From NCBI RefSeq assembly GCF_958979055.1, contig NC_084897.1, forward strand, positions 20,871,628 to 20,935,627: a DNA stretch of 64,000 nucleotides, given 5' to 3'. The translations under genes and the position numbers were made by a program. Below are positions 47,361 to 59,378 of the stretch, piece after piece. This stretch comes from Alnus glutinosa. Taxonomy: Eukaryota; Streptophyta; Magnoliopsida; Fagales; Betulaceae. Every line of letters starts with the position of its first letter. The first letter of the stretch is position 1. The notes below the pieces were generated by a model. The model made no database searches. It had not been told where the DNA came from and was given only the letters and a program-made list of their open reading frames with translations.

Positions 47361-47640
47361 GATAATTGCACCGTTGGTCCCTGTAGTATGCCATAATTAT
47401 TTTTCACTCCCTATGGTTTAAAAAGTGCATGGGAGGTCCATGTGGATTACAATAATTATGTTTTACTCCTTAGGTCGATTTTTCGTCCACCAGTTTGACG
47501 AAATCTGTTAGTCCTACACGTCAGCGCCACATGTCGCCAATAAGATGGCGACACGTGTCCATCTTAATAAAAAATAAAAATTTATTAAAAAAATAAATAA
47601 ATAAACTTATTTTTTTAAAAATAATAAAAAAAAAAAAAAA

Positions 47641-47673
<33 letters not shown>

Positions 47674-48166
47674 CAAACAAACAAACAAAAAAAGGCAGGC
47701 CAAGGGGTGGCCAAGCCATCCCCAATGGCCGCGGGGGGTGGCGCGCGGCCACTCCTAGTGGTCGGGGGTGGCCATCGGGCCACCCACCCCCAAGCCATTG
47801 GGGGTGGCCGCGCTCCACCCCCGGCCACTGGGGAGGCCGTGGTCATTGGGCCACCCACCCCCAGGCTATTGGGAGTGGCCGCGCGGCCACCCCTTGGCTT
47901 GCCTTTTTTCTTTCTTTTTTTTTGTTTTTTTAAAAAATAAGTTTATATTTTTTTTATTAAGATGGACACGTGTCGCCATCTTATTGGCAACACGTGGTGC
48001 TGACGTGTAGGGCTAACAGATTCCTTCAAACTGGTGGATGGAAAATCGACCCAGGAAGTAAAACGTAATTATTGTAATCTACAGGGACCTCCCATGCACT
48101 TTTTAAACCATAGAGAATGAAAAATAATTATAACATACCACAGGAACCAACGATACAATTATTCTT
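47361..48166. mobile_element. Long-TIR non-autonomous element with GC-palindrome core
   Basis: The terminal inverted repeats are about 230 bp long. gataattgcaccgttggtcc at the left faces ggaaccaacgatacaattat at the right, and further in cctacacgtcagcgccacat faces cacgtggtgctgacgtgtagg. A smaller hairpin (gccaataagatggcgacacg) lies near the inner end of each arm. The core (47695-47905) has gtggccgcgcggccac-type GC palindromes. No transposase. Long TIRs suggest a Mutator-like origin. The flanks are TA repeats, so the target duplication is unreadable. Confidence 0.75.
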
Positions 48167-48489
48167 ATATATATATATATACACACGACATAAAACGTAC
48201 ATAGAGGTCATGGTACTTTGCATGTCCGCCACGTGCAAGACCAATCAATTTATACTTGTCAATTTGCCACCAGTTTTCCGTTATGGATTGAGCACACGAA
48301 GTGGCACCTGGAACCGCTGTCAAAACCAAGGCACCATTTCAATAAACTGAAGGAAAACCATCTATATATATATAAACTACAGCCCCATATCTATTTTTCC
48401 TTCCTTCAATTCTGTACGTAGTGCGTTCTTATCTTCTTCAATATATCTTCAGAAAATCTCTCTTTCTCTTCTCCTTTTCACCGATCACC

Positions 48490-50446
48490 ATGGCCTCTCT
48501 CAAAGTACTTGGTCTCTTTCTCTTTGTGCTTGTTTTGCTTCCTCCCCCAGTGCACTGCAATGGTACTCCTCTATCTCTATCTCTCTACCTCTCTTTTTGT
48601 TTGTCGTTTGTCTTTTTTGTGTGAGATAGTTAATGATATTAATTATTTGAGTTGGTTGTGGTAGAGTAAAGTATATATATACTTGTAGCACTATAAAATT
48701 TATCCTTTTCTTTTTCCTTACTTTTACACACTAGAATATCATGGGGTTAAGTCAAACATGTGATTACAATTTAAGCTTTTTTATTTTTGTTAGGAGGGTA
48801 GGAGAGATCTGACAATGGACGTTGATGAGTATTATCTCTAGTCTAACTGCTTGCATTACTTACAATCTCCCCTTTTTTCAATTTGCTGTTGAATTGATCG
48901 AAAGGTTTCTTGTCAAAATTTATTTTCTTTATATTTTCTTTGATTTTCTTTACGTGGAAGAAGAACGTTGTGTTTGGTAATGATAATGATTTTTGTGTTG
49001 AGGTTCTTGTTTGAATAGAAATAAAGAATGTGGTTGATGCGAGAGAAACGTGAAATGAGAATTGAATTTTTTGTGAGATGAAAAAGAAAAAGAAAAAGTT
49101 GGTTGTTAATAGTTTTGAATGAATGAATGTTGAATTTTTTTTTAGGAAACTAAAATCAAAAGGCAACAATGTTTGCCAAACGATGCCGTTACATAACTTA
49201 AGAGAACCCCATGCCATTTGTCCCCATTATTTTCTTTATTGTTTGGACTATGAATTTCTTGAAAGTTTACCGAGTTACTAGCCAAAATCACCCATCTTCT
49301 TTTTCTTTTTTTCCTTTTTCTTTTCCCCCCTTTTTTCAAGTTAATGTAGAAATGCACGATAATATTCTTAAAAAAATAAACAAATAAATAAATTATAACT
49401 TCATGTTAGGGTATTGATACTTTTAAACCTTCAAACTAAGGTATTTAAGTTTCCAAACCTCTTAATAAAGGGTTATCCGTTAGGATTTTTCATCAAATCC
49501 TGCCAAAATTCTCAAAATACCCTAGTACTTTTTTTAAAAAAAAATAAAATAAAATAAAAAATTATAAGAATTTTAAAAAATTCATACCCGAATATTTTTG
49601 CAAATTCCGTTAAATTCTGACTAACCGCTAAATCTTAACAATTTTTTTTCTTAAAAAATGAGGGATATTTTGAAAACTTGGATACCCTAATTTGAAACGT
49701 TTGAAAGTTTAATACTATTTTTTCAAAACGTATGATAGTTCGTTACCATTTTTTGAAGTTATCCCAAAAAAAAAAAAAACTGTAGAATTATTTTTTATTT
49801 TTATTTTTAACTGTTCGGATTTAATTTAATTTTAATTTTTTTTTCGATAAAAAGTTACTAGAGGTTAACTTTTGCTGCATTACTTCTAGCTAATAAACTG
49901 CTGCTTATGGTGAGGTCTTCCTGTATCATTTTATCTACACGTACAGAGGAAGATGATCTTCTTATGGGCATCAACAGTTTCCGGCGCTCGGCGAATCTTC
50001 CGGCGCTCGCTAAAAACGGCAACGCAGACTGCCTTTCCGACGAAATCGCCGACGAATTAGGGGACGAGCCTTGCTCCAGCGCAACCAACGGCGCCAGCAT
50101 TGTTCCAAGCAACTCCACAACGCTACTCCCCGACCTCCCCAAGCACTTAAAGAAGTGCAAAATCAATCCAAACAGCACGGCAGAAGGGATCATAATGCCA
50201 GTTTGCGTGCCCAAACTGGTTTCAACCCTTGTGCTTACAAACTACACTCACACTCCGTACGCCAAGTATCTCAACAGCTCGAAGTACAGCGGCGTCGGCG
50301 TCGGTGCCGAGGATGATTGGATGGTGGTTGTTTTGAGCACCGACACGGTGGGTGGAAGTTTTGCTGGCGCCGTCTCTTTGGTTTCGGGGGTTGGTTTGGC
50401 TCAGTGCCTGGCGTCTTTGTTGTTGGGTTTGTTTGTTGTTTTTTGA
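48490..50446 (+). CDS. GPI-anchored protein, At5g19250/At3g06035 family, copy 1
   Basis: Two exons, 48490-48562 and 49947-50446, give 190 codons. Exon 1 encodes a signal peptide (MASLKVLGLFLFVLVLLPPP, cleavage near VHCNG) and exon 2 the rest. The mature part has an alpha-helical, CAP-like unit (DLLMGINSFRRSANLPALAK, CLSDEIADELGDEPC, IMPVCVP) with four to six Cys. NST/NYT N-glycosylation sites and a C-terminal hydrophobic tail (AGAVSLVSGVGLAQCLASLL, LGLFVVF) signal GPI attachment at the outer plasma membrane. This is the plant-specific family of unknown function whose members are annotated only as uncharacterised GPI-anchored proteins. Intron 1 starts gtac and is CT-rich, and it contains a MITE (49385-49765). 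A diverged tandem partner follows at 52530. Confidence 0.85.
49385..49765. mobile_element. MITE family A copy in intron of GPI-protein copy 1
   Basis: aacttcatgttagggtattg at the left and cgttaccattttttgaagtt at the right form the ends. Inside are gttaggatttttcatcaaatcctgcc-like and agtttaatactatttttt stretches common to family A. Confidence 0.6.
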
Positions 50447-51492
50447 GACCTAAATTGCTCTCTTTTTGTCACCCTCGATCATGATCACATGCCTTGCCTC
50501 ATGTATATGTTTATCTAGTTTAATTTCTGGTTGTTTATATTTGTGAACTTCGGCGTCTTCCATTAATTAATGTCTTGACATCTTCTGATCGTAATGGACT
50601 ATTTTTCGTGCATGGAAAAATAGGAATTGAAATTGTCTTTGAAAAAGACAGAGATGCGTTTGGATGCTTGGTCGAGAAATATAAATAAATAGATAAAAAA
50701 AATTCTGTTGGCCAACTTGGCGGGTGTCTCACTTTCTCACGGTAAAGCAACTGTAACAACAGCCCCACACTATAGCTGTCAAAGCGAATTAAACTGTTCG
50801 CTTTTTCCGTACAACGTTATAACCACGGTCGGCGGTCCCGAATGAGTGGCGGGATGGGGTGGGGTGCTGGTAGGAACACCAGCATTTCCCGGCGTAAAAA
50901 CAGCAAGTAAGATCACTAGCAATTTTTAAAATTTTATTTATTGTTTTAAATATAGAAAAATTTCTTAAATCAGATTTATTTACTTGTTGTCTCTAAACTA
51001 ATAAAAGATCAAGAAAATTAAAATTTGTACTATAAATTTTGTAGGGAAGCAAAAGCGGTACTCTTATTCTTCTCTTATTTCAGCATTTATTTAAAATAAT
51101 ATTTAAATAATTTATATTTCTCTTAACATTTAATTTTAAGAATATTTAAATGTTATAGAAAAATATTTGATAAGAAAAGCTATTCTTAAATAAAAATAAA
51201 TAAAAAGTAATTTAATTTCTTAAATTGAAAACAGTTTAAGGCACTTTTAGAATCTTTTCATAATTGAACTGACCCCAGGCCCAAGAAACCCATATGCCCG
51301 AATAACTGGACCCAACCCACAGATTCCCTCGGGCCGAATGAATTAACCAACCAGGGGACAAAAAGGGGGCCGCGTCGTATGGGATAATTGATCCGATACT
51401 TCACCCCAACTATTCCGGACAATTAGAAAGCAAGCAACATCCTTTTTTTGATTCTAGCAAGCAACATCCTTAACCTGCCAACAAATTTGGGG
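50447..51492. other. Intergenic, 3' flank of GPI-protein copy 1
   Basis: 3' UTR first, then unremarkable DNA. A GC-richer piece at 50815-50880 and 51275-51420 has no identifiable gene. Confidence 0.4.
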
Positions 51493-52260
51493 CTTTAATT
51501 AAAAAATATTGGTGGTAATTAAATAAAAAATGCTAGAAAATACAAAATTTAGAGAATTTTCATCTCTCTAGCATTTTTTTTTCTATTCTATTTTGAACGT
51601 GGACTCAATCATAAATGTATTATTTTTAAACGTTGTGTGTTTACTGAAGCAATACATGTAGGATTTTTTAAGCATTTGACAAAATCGTAATCCTAAACGC
51701 ATCCGTAAAAGAGAGAGGAAAAAAAACATATATCATGCAATGATATTAGTGTATTTCTTAATTATTTTTTTACCATAATTAATTTGGGGCCTTAGTTAAA
51801 TAATATTAACAGTAATTAAATAAGATATTTAGAGACTTTTCATTTTCTTAGCATTTTTTTTTCCATTCTATTTTGAACCTTGGACTCAATTATAGATACA
51901 CTATTTTTTAACGTAGTGGGTGTACTGAAGCAACACATGTAAGAAAGAGAAAAAAAAACCCCATATCTATTAATTTCTTTCTTAATATATTTTTACTATA
52001 ATTTGGGAGCTTAATTAAAAAATATTGATAGTAATTAAAGCTTTTTTAAAAAAATAAATAAATTTCCAGTAATATTTCGTAATTGAAGCCTTATTAAATT
52101 GGGGTGGACGGCATGATATTATGCATTTCTTAGTTATATTTTTAATTATCATAATTTGTGATCTTAATTAAATAATATTTGTGGTAATTAAGGCCTTTAT
52201 TTTTATTTTATTTTAAAAATAGATCTTCATTAATATTTCTTAATTGCGGGCCTTATTAAA
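51493..52260. repeat. Degenerate tandem array, four units of falling length
   Basis: Each unit starts with cttaattaaa-tatt-ggtaattaa (51493, 51791, 52010 and about 52162), so spacings are about 298, 219 and 152 bp. Units 1 and 2 also share gcattttttttctattctattttgaac, ggactcaat and actgaagcaa-acatgta. Units 3 and 4 keep only the AT-rich start and a cttattaaatt end. Confidence 0.6.
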
Positions 52261-52529
52261 TTAGAGGTCTTAGACGGCCGCCTAATCTGTGCTCCAACAG
52301 ACCCTATTTTGAGGTTGGCCATGCGATTCACTGCATTATCAGACAAGAAATAGAGATGGCACCTTCAACACCTTGATATGCAAGGCAACCCACACGAAAA
52401 GCATAGATTCAAAGTTCATATGTCTCAAAGGAAAGCCCCGGCCCTAGCTAAGATCATCTTTTCTTTATTCTTGTTTGTACTTCTATATATCGTCCATCAT
52501 AGAGCTCTGATCTCTTTGACACTGAAACC

Positions 52530-54518
52530 ATGGCCTTCTTTAAAACTGGTCTCTCCATCTTTTTGCTTGTTGTTCATGGCATGCTGTTTCTTTCTCATCC
52601 AATGCATTGTAATGGTACTACTCTCTCTCTCTCTCTCTCTCTCTGCGGTTTTTTCTTTATTTTTCTTTCGGGATATGTGGATATATTTGGCACCAAAGGA
52701 GGGAGGGGAAAATATCTTCCTGGATTTTGCTTTCTTTGTGCATGAGAGTGTGAGAGGCAGTGTTTCTTTGAGTTGAAGCATGTCAATTGACAAAAAGTTA
52801 AGATTTTCATCTATTTTTTCTGTTTTATTTTTGCTTCGCCGAGGTATTCTTGAATATAGCTCCAAAGAAATATAAGAACTTTGAGTGGATGCATGTGTCA
52901 GTGTTAGTGTTACACTCATTGTGAATTTTACTTTTTGTTTTTTTTAGGCATATATGTGAATCACTTTACCTGAAGCATGATTTTTAGTTTTATTGGTAGG
53001 AGACAAAATTTTGGAACAGGCATATATATATATGTGCTTAATTCCAATTAGTAAAACTTTTGTATTAATGTTTTCTCAACGATTAATTAAAGATTGTAGA
53101 TTTTGATTGGGTTACTAAACCAATTTCCTGTGAACTTAATCTAATAAAATCTGAAATCCATGATCAGGAAGCAAATTCTAGCTCTTTTTTTTCCATTTGA
53201 ACAATCATGATGGAAGTATGATAACTTGATTGGAATAGTGCTTAAATGTTGAAATAAGTGGTTTATATTCTCTTGGGCATAAAGAGTAATACAAAAATAT
53301 CATCATAGTGGCGTATTTTAAGATTTTTCATGAGTAATGCTACACATCATCCTCTTGTCCACCTTTTATCCTCCCAAAATTGATGTGGCTCTTAAAATCA
53401 CCATTGGATCAAAATTCAATAATGATTTATCATAAATTCAATGGTGATTTTAAGAGCCACATCAAATTTGGGAGGACAAAAGGAGGACAAGGGGATGATG
53501 TGTAGTATTACTCATTTTTCATATCTGTCCGTACAGTAAAGTTTTGTTATAAATATATTATGCTGTAACCCTAAATTATTATTGAATATAGTCGCACTCC
53601 CGTGGACATAAACACATTGCCGAACCACATAAATTTATGTTTTTTTTTTTTTTTAATTTCATATTATTTATCATTGTGCACAATATCAACATTAAATCAT
53701 TTGATTTGTAGGATACTTATCCCAAAAAGGGGAAAAGAAAAAGGATTTTGGTGAATGATATTTGATTAGCGAATTATATATATTTGTGTCTGGGTTTACA
53801 GGAGCATTTGGTGCTTTCCTGAAAACACAGCAGAATCATTTTTGTTTCCATTGGAAGGGGAGCTGGCTTTTTTCTCTTTTTCTTTTTCCTTTTTCTCCTT
53901 TGCTTTTTATTTGACTGATGACAGACTAGGATTGCTTTTTCAAGCTCCAAATGGCATATTTTAAAAATCTTGAATGCAAACCAAATAATCTTATATAATT
54001 ATTAAAGTTAGACTAAAAGTGATTCTTTTTTTTTTTTTTTTTTGAAGAAGAAGACGACTAAAAGTGATTCTGCTGTCTTTTTCCTGTTTCTGTTTTGGCT
54101 CAACTTGTTGCCTCATCAAAGTATCTTCACATTCAGCTTAGGAATTTTTTTTTGTTTTCATTTAATTAAAAATTACCTCCTTTTTAAAAAAATTAAAAAA
54201 ATAAAAAATTACACATACCTTTTCAACTACTACCGAATTGTAATCTTTCAAAAAAAAAAAAAAAAACTATTATCCAATGTGCCCCACAAAGGCCAAAACT
54301 ACCAATTGTGTCAATGCCCCACCCTAAATTATCAAACAAGCCAATGTCCCTTAATGACAAAAATACTATTTAAAATTATATAAAAACAAAACAAAAAAAA
54401 ATATTTAAAAAAAAGGAAATAAAATTAAAAAAAACACGGTTTTTCTTTCTTCTTTTTTTGAATTTTTTTTTTAGATTTTGTTTTATATAATTTTCATTTC
54501 GGGCCACCCCTTGGATTT

Positions 54519-54558
<40 letters not shown>

Positions 54559-54583
54559 TTCTTTTTTCTTTTAAAAAAAAAAA

Positions 54584-54623
<40 letters not shown>

Positions 54624-56142
54624 TATAAGGATATATTTGTCTTATTAGAACTTTTTTAGGGTTATTTTTGTCTTTTTATTGGCTTTAATTATGGAAATAT
54701 TGACATTCTTTTGTAGTTTGGGGGAAAGAAAATTGACACAATTAATAGTTTGGATGGCACATTGACAATAGAGTGGTAGTTTGAATGGGGGGTATATGTA
54801 TATACTTTTCTTTTTTTGTTTTTTAGCTACCCAATTTTTCAAAGCACCTATATCTCACTCTCTATTTTAACTTAAGTGACTTTCACTTTTATATTTAAAT
54901 ATACTTTCTCAAAATTTATTTATTCTTTATTGAAATGAAAAAGAATGTTATGGATTAAAAAACGCTTATTATACCAGTTATATGGCAATCGTATAACAGC
55001 CTACTAAATAGCATTGCTCTTCTCTAAATTGCTAAGTGAGAAGCAGGTCATCTTGCTCCTATTTTAGATAAAACTTTACTTATCACTACTGATTTTTTCA
55101 CCACTTCTACAATCGTACTCTTAAATTTTAAAAACTCTCAATTGAGTATATTCATCTTCCAATTTTTTTCAATTTCATCAATTCATTAGGTTTTTCTATA
55201 AAATCTATTAAAATTTTCAAAATACCCTTATTTTTAAAAAAATATATATAATATTTTTTCAAAGACTCAGGCGTGAGTAGTTTTGTAAATTCCGTTAAAT
55301 TAATCCACTAATGTTTAAATCGTTACAATTTTATTCTTTTATTCCTTAACAAAAATTATGAGTACTTTAAGAATTTTGACACCCGTTTAGGATTTAACGG
55401 AAAATTCTAACGTAGTAAAGAAATTGAAAAAAATAAAATTTAAAAGATGCATACACTAAATTGACATTTTTTAAAAATTTATTAATATAATTACAAAAAT
55501 AATAAAATATCAACAGTAATAAATGAAGTTTTTTTAATATTTTAATGCTCTTGAAAGGGTAGTTTTAGAACCACAAAAAGAAGATATTATTACTAACCAA
55601 TGCAAGTTTTACATCTACGTGCAGACGATGAAGACAAACTCTTCCAAGAAATTAACACTTACAGGCACTCACTAAAGCTCGAAAACTTCACTGAAAACGA
55701 GAAAGCAGCTTGCCTAGCAGATAAAATTGCCGACGGCTTGAAGGACAAACCTTGCGACAAGAAACTAGCCGGCCACGACTACAGCTATACTCCAGGCACC
55801 GAGCCCAAGTTCGCCAACTTCGAAAAGCTCCTCGACAAGTGTGACATAGATGCCACCACCACCACAGATGGGGTTATATTGCCCGCTTGTGCCCCCAGAG
55901 TCAACTCAACCGAGTCGATTACTAACTACACGAAAACTGAATACGCAAAATTTATTAAAAATTCCAACTACTCCGGGGCTGCGGTTGGCTCTAAACATAA
56001 ATGGATTGTGGTTATTCTGACCACTGCCTCATCGGATGGACATGGAACCTTTTCTGGTGCAGTTTCTTTGGTTGCAAACATCAGTATGGCTAACTGCATG
56101 GTTGCTTTGTTACTCGCCTTGCTTCTTCTTTCGGTGTGCTGA
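52530..56142 (+). CDS. GPI-anchored protein, At5g19250/At3g06035 family, copy 2
   Basis: Two exons, 52530-52614 and 55625-56142, give 200 codons. Exon 1 is a signal peptide (MAFFKTGLSIFLLVVHGMLF, ending HPMHCNG). Exon 2 encodes the helical, Cys-bearing domain (DKLFQEINTYRHSLKLENFT, ACLADKIADGLKDKPC, ILPACAPRVNS, NYSGAAVGSKHKWIVVILTT) and a hydrophobic GPI tail (MANCMVALLLALLLLSVC). Gene structure, intron phase (1) and exon boundaries match copy 1, so the pair arose by tandem duplication. The protein differs strongly in the middle (YTPGTEPKFANFEKLLDKC in place of the Ser/Thr-rich stretch of copy 1), suggesting an old duplication. The 3.0-kb intron starts gtac followed by (CT)n and has taken in at least two MITEs. 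Confidence 0.85.
53332..53513. mobile_element. Foldback MITE with perfect 9-bp target duplication
   Basis: 182 bp with arms gagtaatgctacacatcatc and gatgatgtgtagtattactc at the ends, then long internal pairing (tggtgattttaagagccaca). atttttcat lies on both sides (53323-53331, 53514-53522), a 9-bp duplication typical of Mutator-like elements. It lies in the intron of GPI-protein copy 2. It is well preserved, so it moved fairly recently. Confidence 0.85.
54485..54620. repeat. CT and TA microsatellites in GPI copy 2 intron
   Basis: (CT)n at about 54525-54553 and (TA)n at 54589-54619, within long AT-rich intron sequence. Confidence 0.8.
55078..55515. mobile_element. MITE family A copy in intron of GPI-protein copy 2
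   Basis: ctcaattgagtatattcatc, ggtttttctataaaatctat and gatttaacggaaaattctaa are family A motifs. It ends about 110 bp before the acceptor of exon 2. Confidence 0.55.
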
Positions 56143-57632
56143 AGTACTGCATGCTCCAGGTGTCTACATTGTTTTAATTTGTGTGTTGTCTTTGTTTTTT
56201 TGTCTTTTGTTTTGGGCATGAGGATGAGGTTCTTAATGTTGTCTTTGGTTGTGTAAAGTTTGCAGAGTGATTGGTCTTTCTTTTTAACATATTATGATTG
56301 CATTTGTACGTGTATAAGTAAGATCTGCAAAACAAACTGGTGCAGTATATTGATAAGATGTGGAGTTCATTGTTATGCTTGCTCTAGTAGTACTCTGTCT
56401 TTTCATTTGATGATCTTAAGCTTCTTTTTATAGCTTCTGCTAATTTCCAAGATTCAAATGAAGGGTCCCAAATAGCTCTTTTTGTTGGTGATCGTTTCAC
56501 AAATATTTATTTCTGCAGAGTTGGTTTTGGTGTTTTGAAGGCCAGGGTGCATGGCATAGCCTGTCTAATTAATGTGTGTGATGGCTTTTTTTTAAATTGA
56601 ATAAGGAAAGGGGTTAAAAGGAATGATCATTTTCAATACTTTTAATCCAAAAGAAAGAAGAAGTTGACGATCTATAAATGAAAAATAGGTGGACTTCCTA
56701 ACAATAAATACAAATTGAACTAGAACAGTGCTGAAATAGATACAAATGACCTGGTCCTCTCAAATAGCCGCACAATTAAGGGAATTAGTACTGACGGCGG
56801 GAAGCTAGGATGCCGATGATGCTGGTGAAGTGGTGCTTGGGAGCCAGAGACCTTTGGAGGAATGTAAATGTAGCTTTGAAAAATACTAGATCTAAGAACT
56901 TAAAAAATAGCCACCGACACTAGAGAAGCCAGCGAACATTGAGGAGAGAGCCACCAACTTCGTGAAAAAGCTGACTTATTTTGGTGTAATTAATGATGTT
57001 TATTTTCACGAATGTGATTTTCAGAATTGTGAGAACATGAAAAGTAAATTTATTTTATGGACTAAATTAGATTTACGGTATCTAAATGTTTATCATGTCA
57101 TTTAAAATATTTAAATTAGATTTTATATATGGTATGTAACCATATATACGTTACTTATGTTATCATGTCATTTAAATGATTGCACCAACCTATTCTCCAA
57201 CAATGTCCGTCATAGAGACGTAATCTATGAATTAAGCAAAATTGACATCTAATTGATTGTCCTAAATTATTTCTACTTGAAAAAAAGATGCATTCAATAC
57301 AAAGCTCAAACTGTTGGCCGGAGCCTTTTGTTCTACGGTTATTTTTTTACTCATAATTAAGAAACATTTATTGTAAATTACGTAACTCCGATCCATCCCC
57401 ACTTTCGGTTGATAAGAAATCTAATCTTGAATTTTTAATTATTTCAATTAAAACTTTAAAATTTTTTTTTAAAAAAATAATTTTTATCTTTCCATTCATC
57501 TCTGTCAACTCTGGTCAAACGGGACACATGCATGTTAAAAACTTAGATGTTCAAACCACTTAAAAAAAAAAAAAAAAAACATCGAAGGCGTCACCTTTCA
57601 CAAATTTCCAAAAAATAAAGAAGCAGGAGATT
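56143..57632. other. Intergenic, 3' flank of GPI-protein copy 2
   Basis: The first 150-250 bp are probably 3' UTR. 56750-56960 is less AT-rich (gacggcgggaagctaggatg) but has no domain. Nothing else is recognised. Confidence 0.45.
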
Positions 57633-57762
57633 TGATTCTTACACTACACCATTACAACAACTGCACAATAACCTCTCACATGATGGTGGGTCTCAGTGTG
57701 TAGGGCCCACCCTCATGTGAAGAGTTGTTGTACAGTTGTTGTATTGGTGTTGTAAATCTAAC
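57633..57762. mobile_element. Short foldback MITE
   Basis: The arms ttacaacaactgcacaat and gttgttgtacagttgttgta, with acatgatggtgggtc facing gggcccaccctcatgtg, form a near-complete hairpin of about 130 bp. No coding sequence. Confidence 0.65.
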
Positions 57763-58307
57763 ATTTTCCAAGAAGTAGAGGTCAGCCAGGAGCACTAAGC
57801 AGTTATTATAAGTAAGAAAAATGATTTCAGGGTTCCCGTCCCTGACAGGCCATTTTTAATAAAAAAAATAAATAAATATAATTAAAAAGTGTTATTTGAT
57901 GTGACATTAAAGGATAATTTTTTTTATTATATTTTATTTTTTTATTAAAAAGAACTTACAAGAGGACGAAACCATTCCCTATGTATTACCGCTCTATGAG
58001 TAGTGATAATGGCTTTAAGAGGCGGAATAGGACTCTCGCCATTCAAAATAAAATGGGTATTATCTATTTTATAATTAATTAGGATTTAAAAATCATGTGT
58101 AGATGACGTTAATATTACCATGTTTTTTTTTAAAAAAAAAAATTAAATAATATAACTTCCTGTACACAGTTAGATCTATAAACTTCAAATAAAATGGAAA
58201 GGATTCTTGTCCCTTAACAAAGTTTTTATTACAAATTTCTTACGATGACATAGCATACCAGATTTGATGACATGATTATTTAAAAAAATTGACTTATCAA
58301 TTTAATT
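57763..58307. other. Intergenic, AT-rich
   Basis: No gene or element is recognised. Confidence 0.4.
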
Positions 58308-59284
58308 AGGGATAAATTTTATTTAGTCCCAAGACTTTTATATTTAGATTTAGTCTTTGGGTCTCAAATTTCATGAATATAGTCTTTAGATTTTGCTCAA
58401 ATTTTAAGTAGGATCTGCTATTACTTTACCGTTAAAGTTAACGATTTACCATTTATCACATGTGTTTTATTTGACACGCTAATATCTATGCCACATCATC
58501 AATTGCCAAGTAAAAAGGCAAAAAAAAAAAAAAAAAGGGGCCCAATTAAAGAAACAAAAACATTATTTTTCGTGGTCTCAATCTTCTGACTTTGTAGCAT
58601 CAGGGTCATCATGGGTGCGTCCTCATCCCATTTTCAATGAAAGATAGGCCACCTATTTCATTTTTTTGCACTTTCTACATATGAGGAACATTCTTAAGTA
58701 AAACAACATTAAAATAGGTTTATGTAAATCACATTCAAAAGGGGTCCTAGACAAAACAAACGAAAACAAATTTAAGATCGATCTCATCCAAACCCATATC
58801 TAGCATACACATATACATAAATATATATAGAGATGCTCACAGGTGTTATTGGCCAATTATGGTTAATGTACTTAATTAGTAGTTATAAAATTAACGTGGT
58901 TAATAGTTGTGAGTTATGTAATTAAGGTTTATTGTTTAAGGGCAGTTATTGTTAATGGACAATTGCCTTAAAAAAAATTAAGTGATAGTAAGCCTCAACT
59001 GTAGAAGTTATCATATATTGAAGCTTGTTGGTGTTCTAGTGAAAGGAATGAAAGTAATTGCATATAAAGCTGTGAGCTTATATAGCCATGTGCTAGATGA
59101 GAGATTGGCCTCTTGAAGTGCCACAATATGTTTTAATTGTTTTCTATTTACAATTTATCACTCTCAAATACTAGGCTCATTACAAGATTTATAGCAAGGC
59201 TGCAAGAGGACGCACCCATAATGATCTTGATGCAACAAAGTTAAAAGATTAGAACATGAAGAATATGATTTTTGTTTTTCTAAG

Positions 59285-59378
<94 letters not shown>

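Noticed and set aside
47607-48010. Overlapping frames on both strands with Gly/Pro-rich protein
   Set aside because: Same cause: GC-rich palindromic core plus poly-A/T flanks of the element at 47361-48166.
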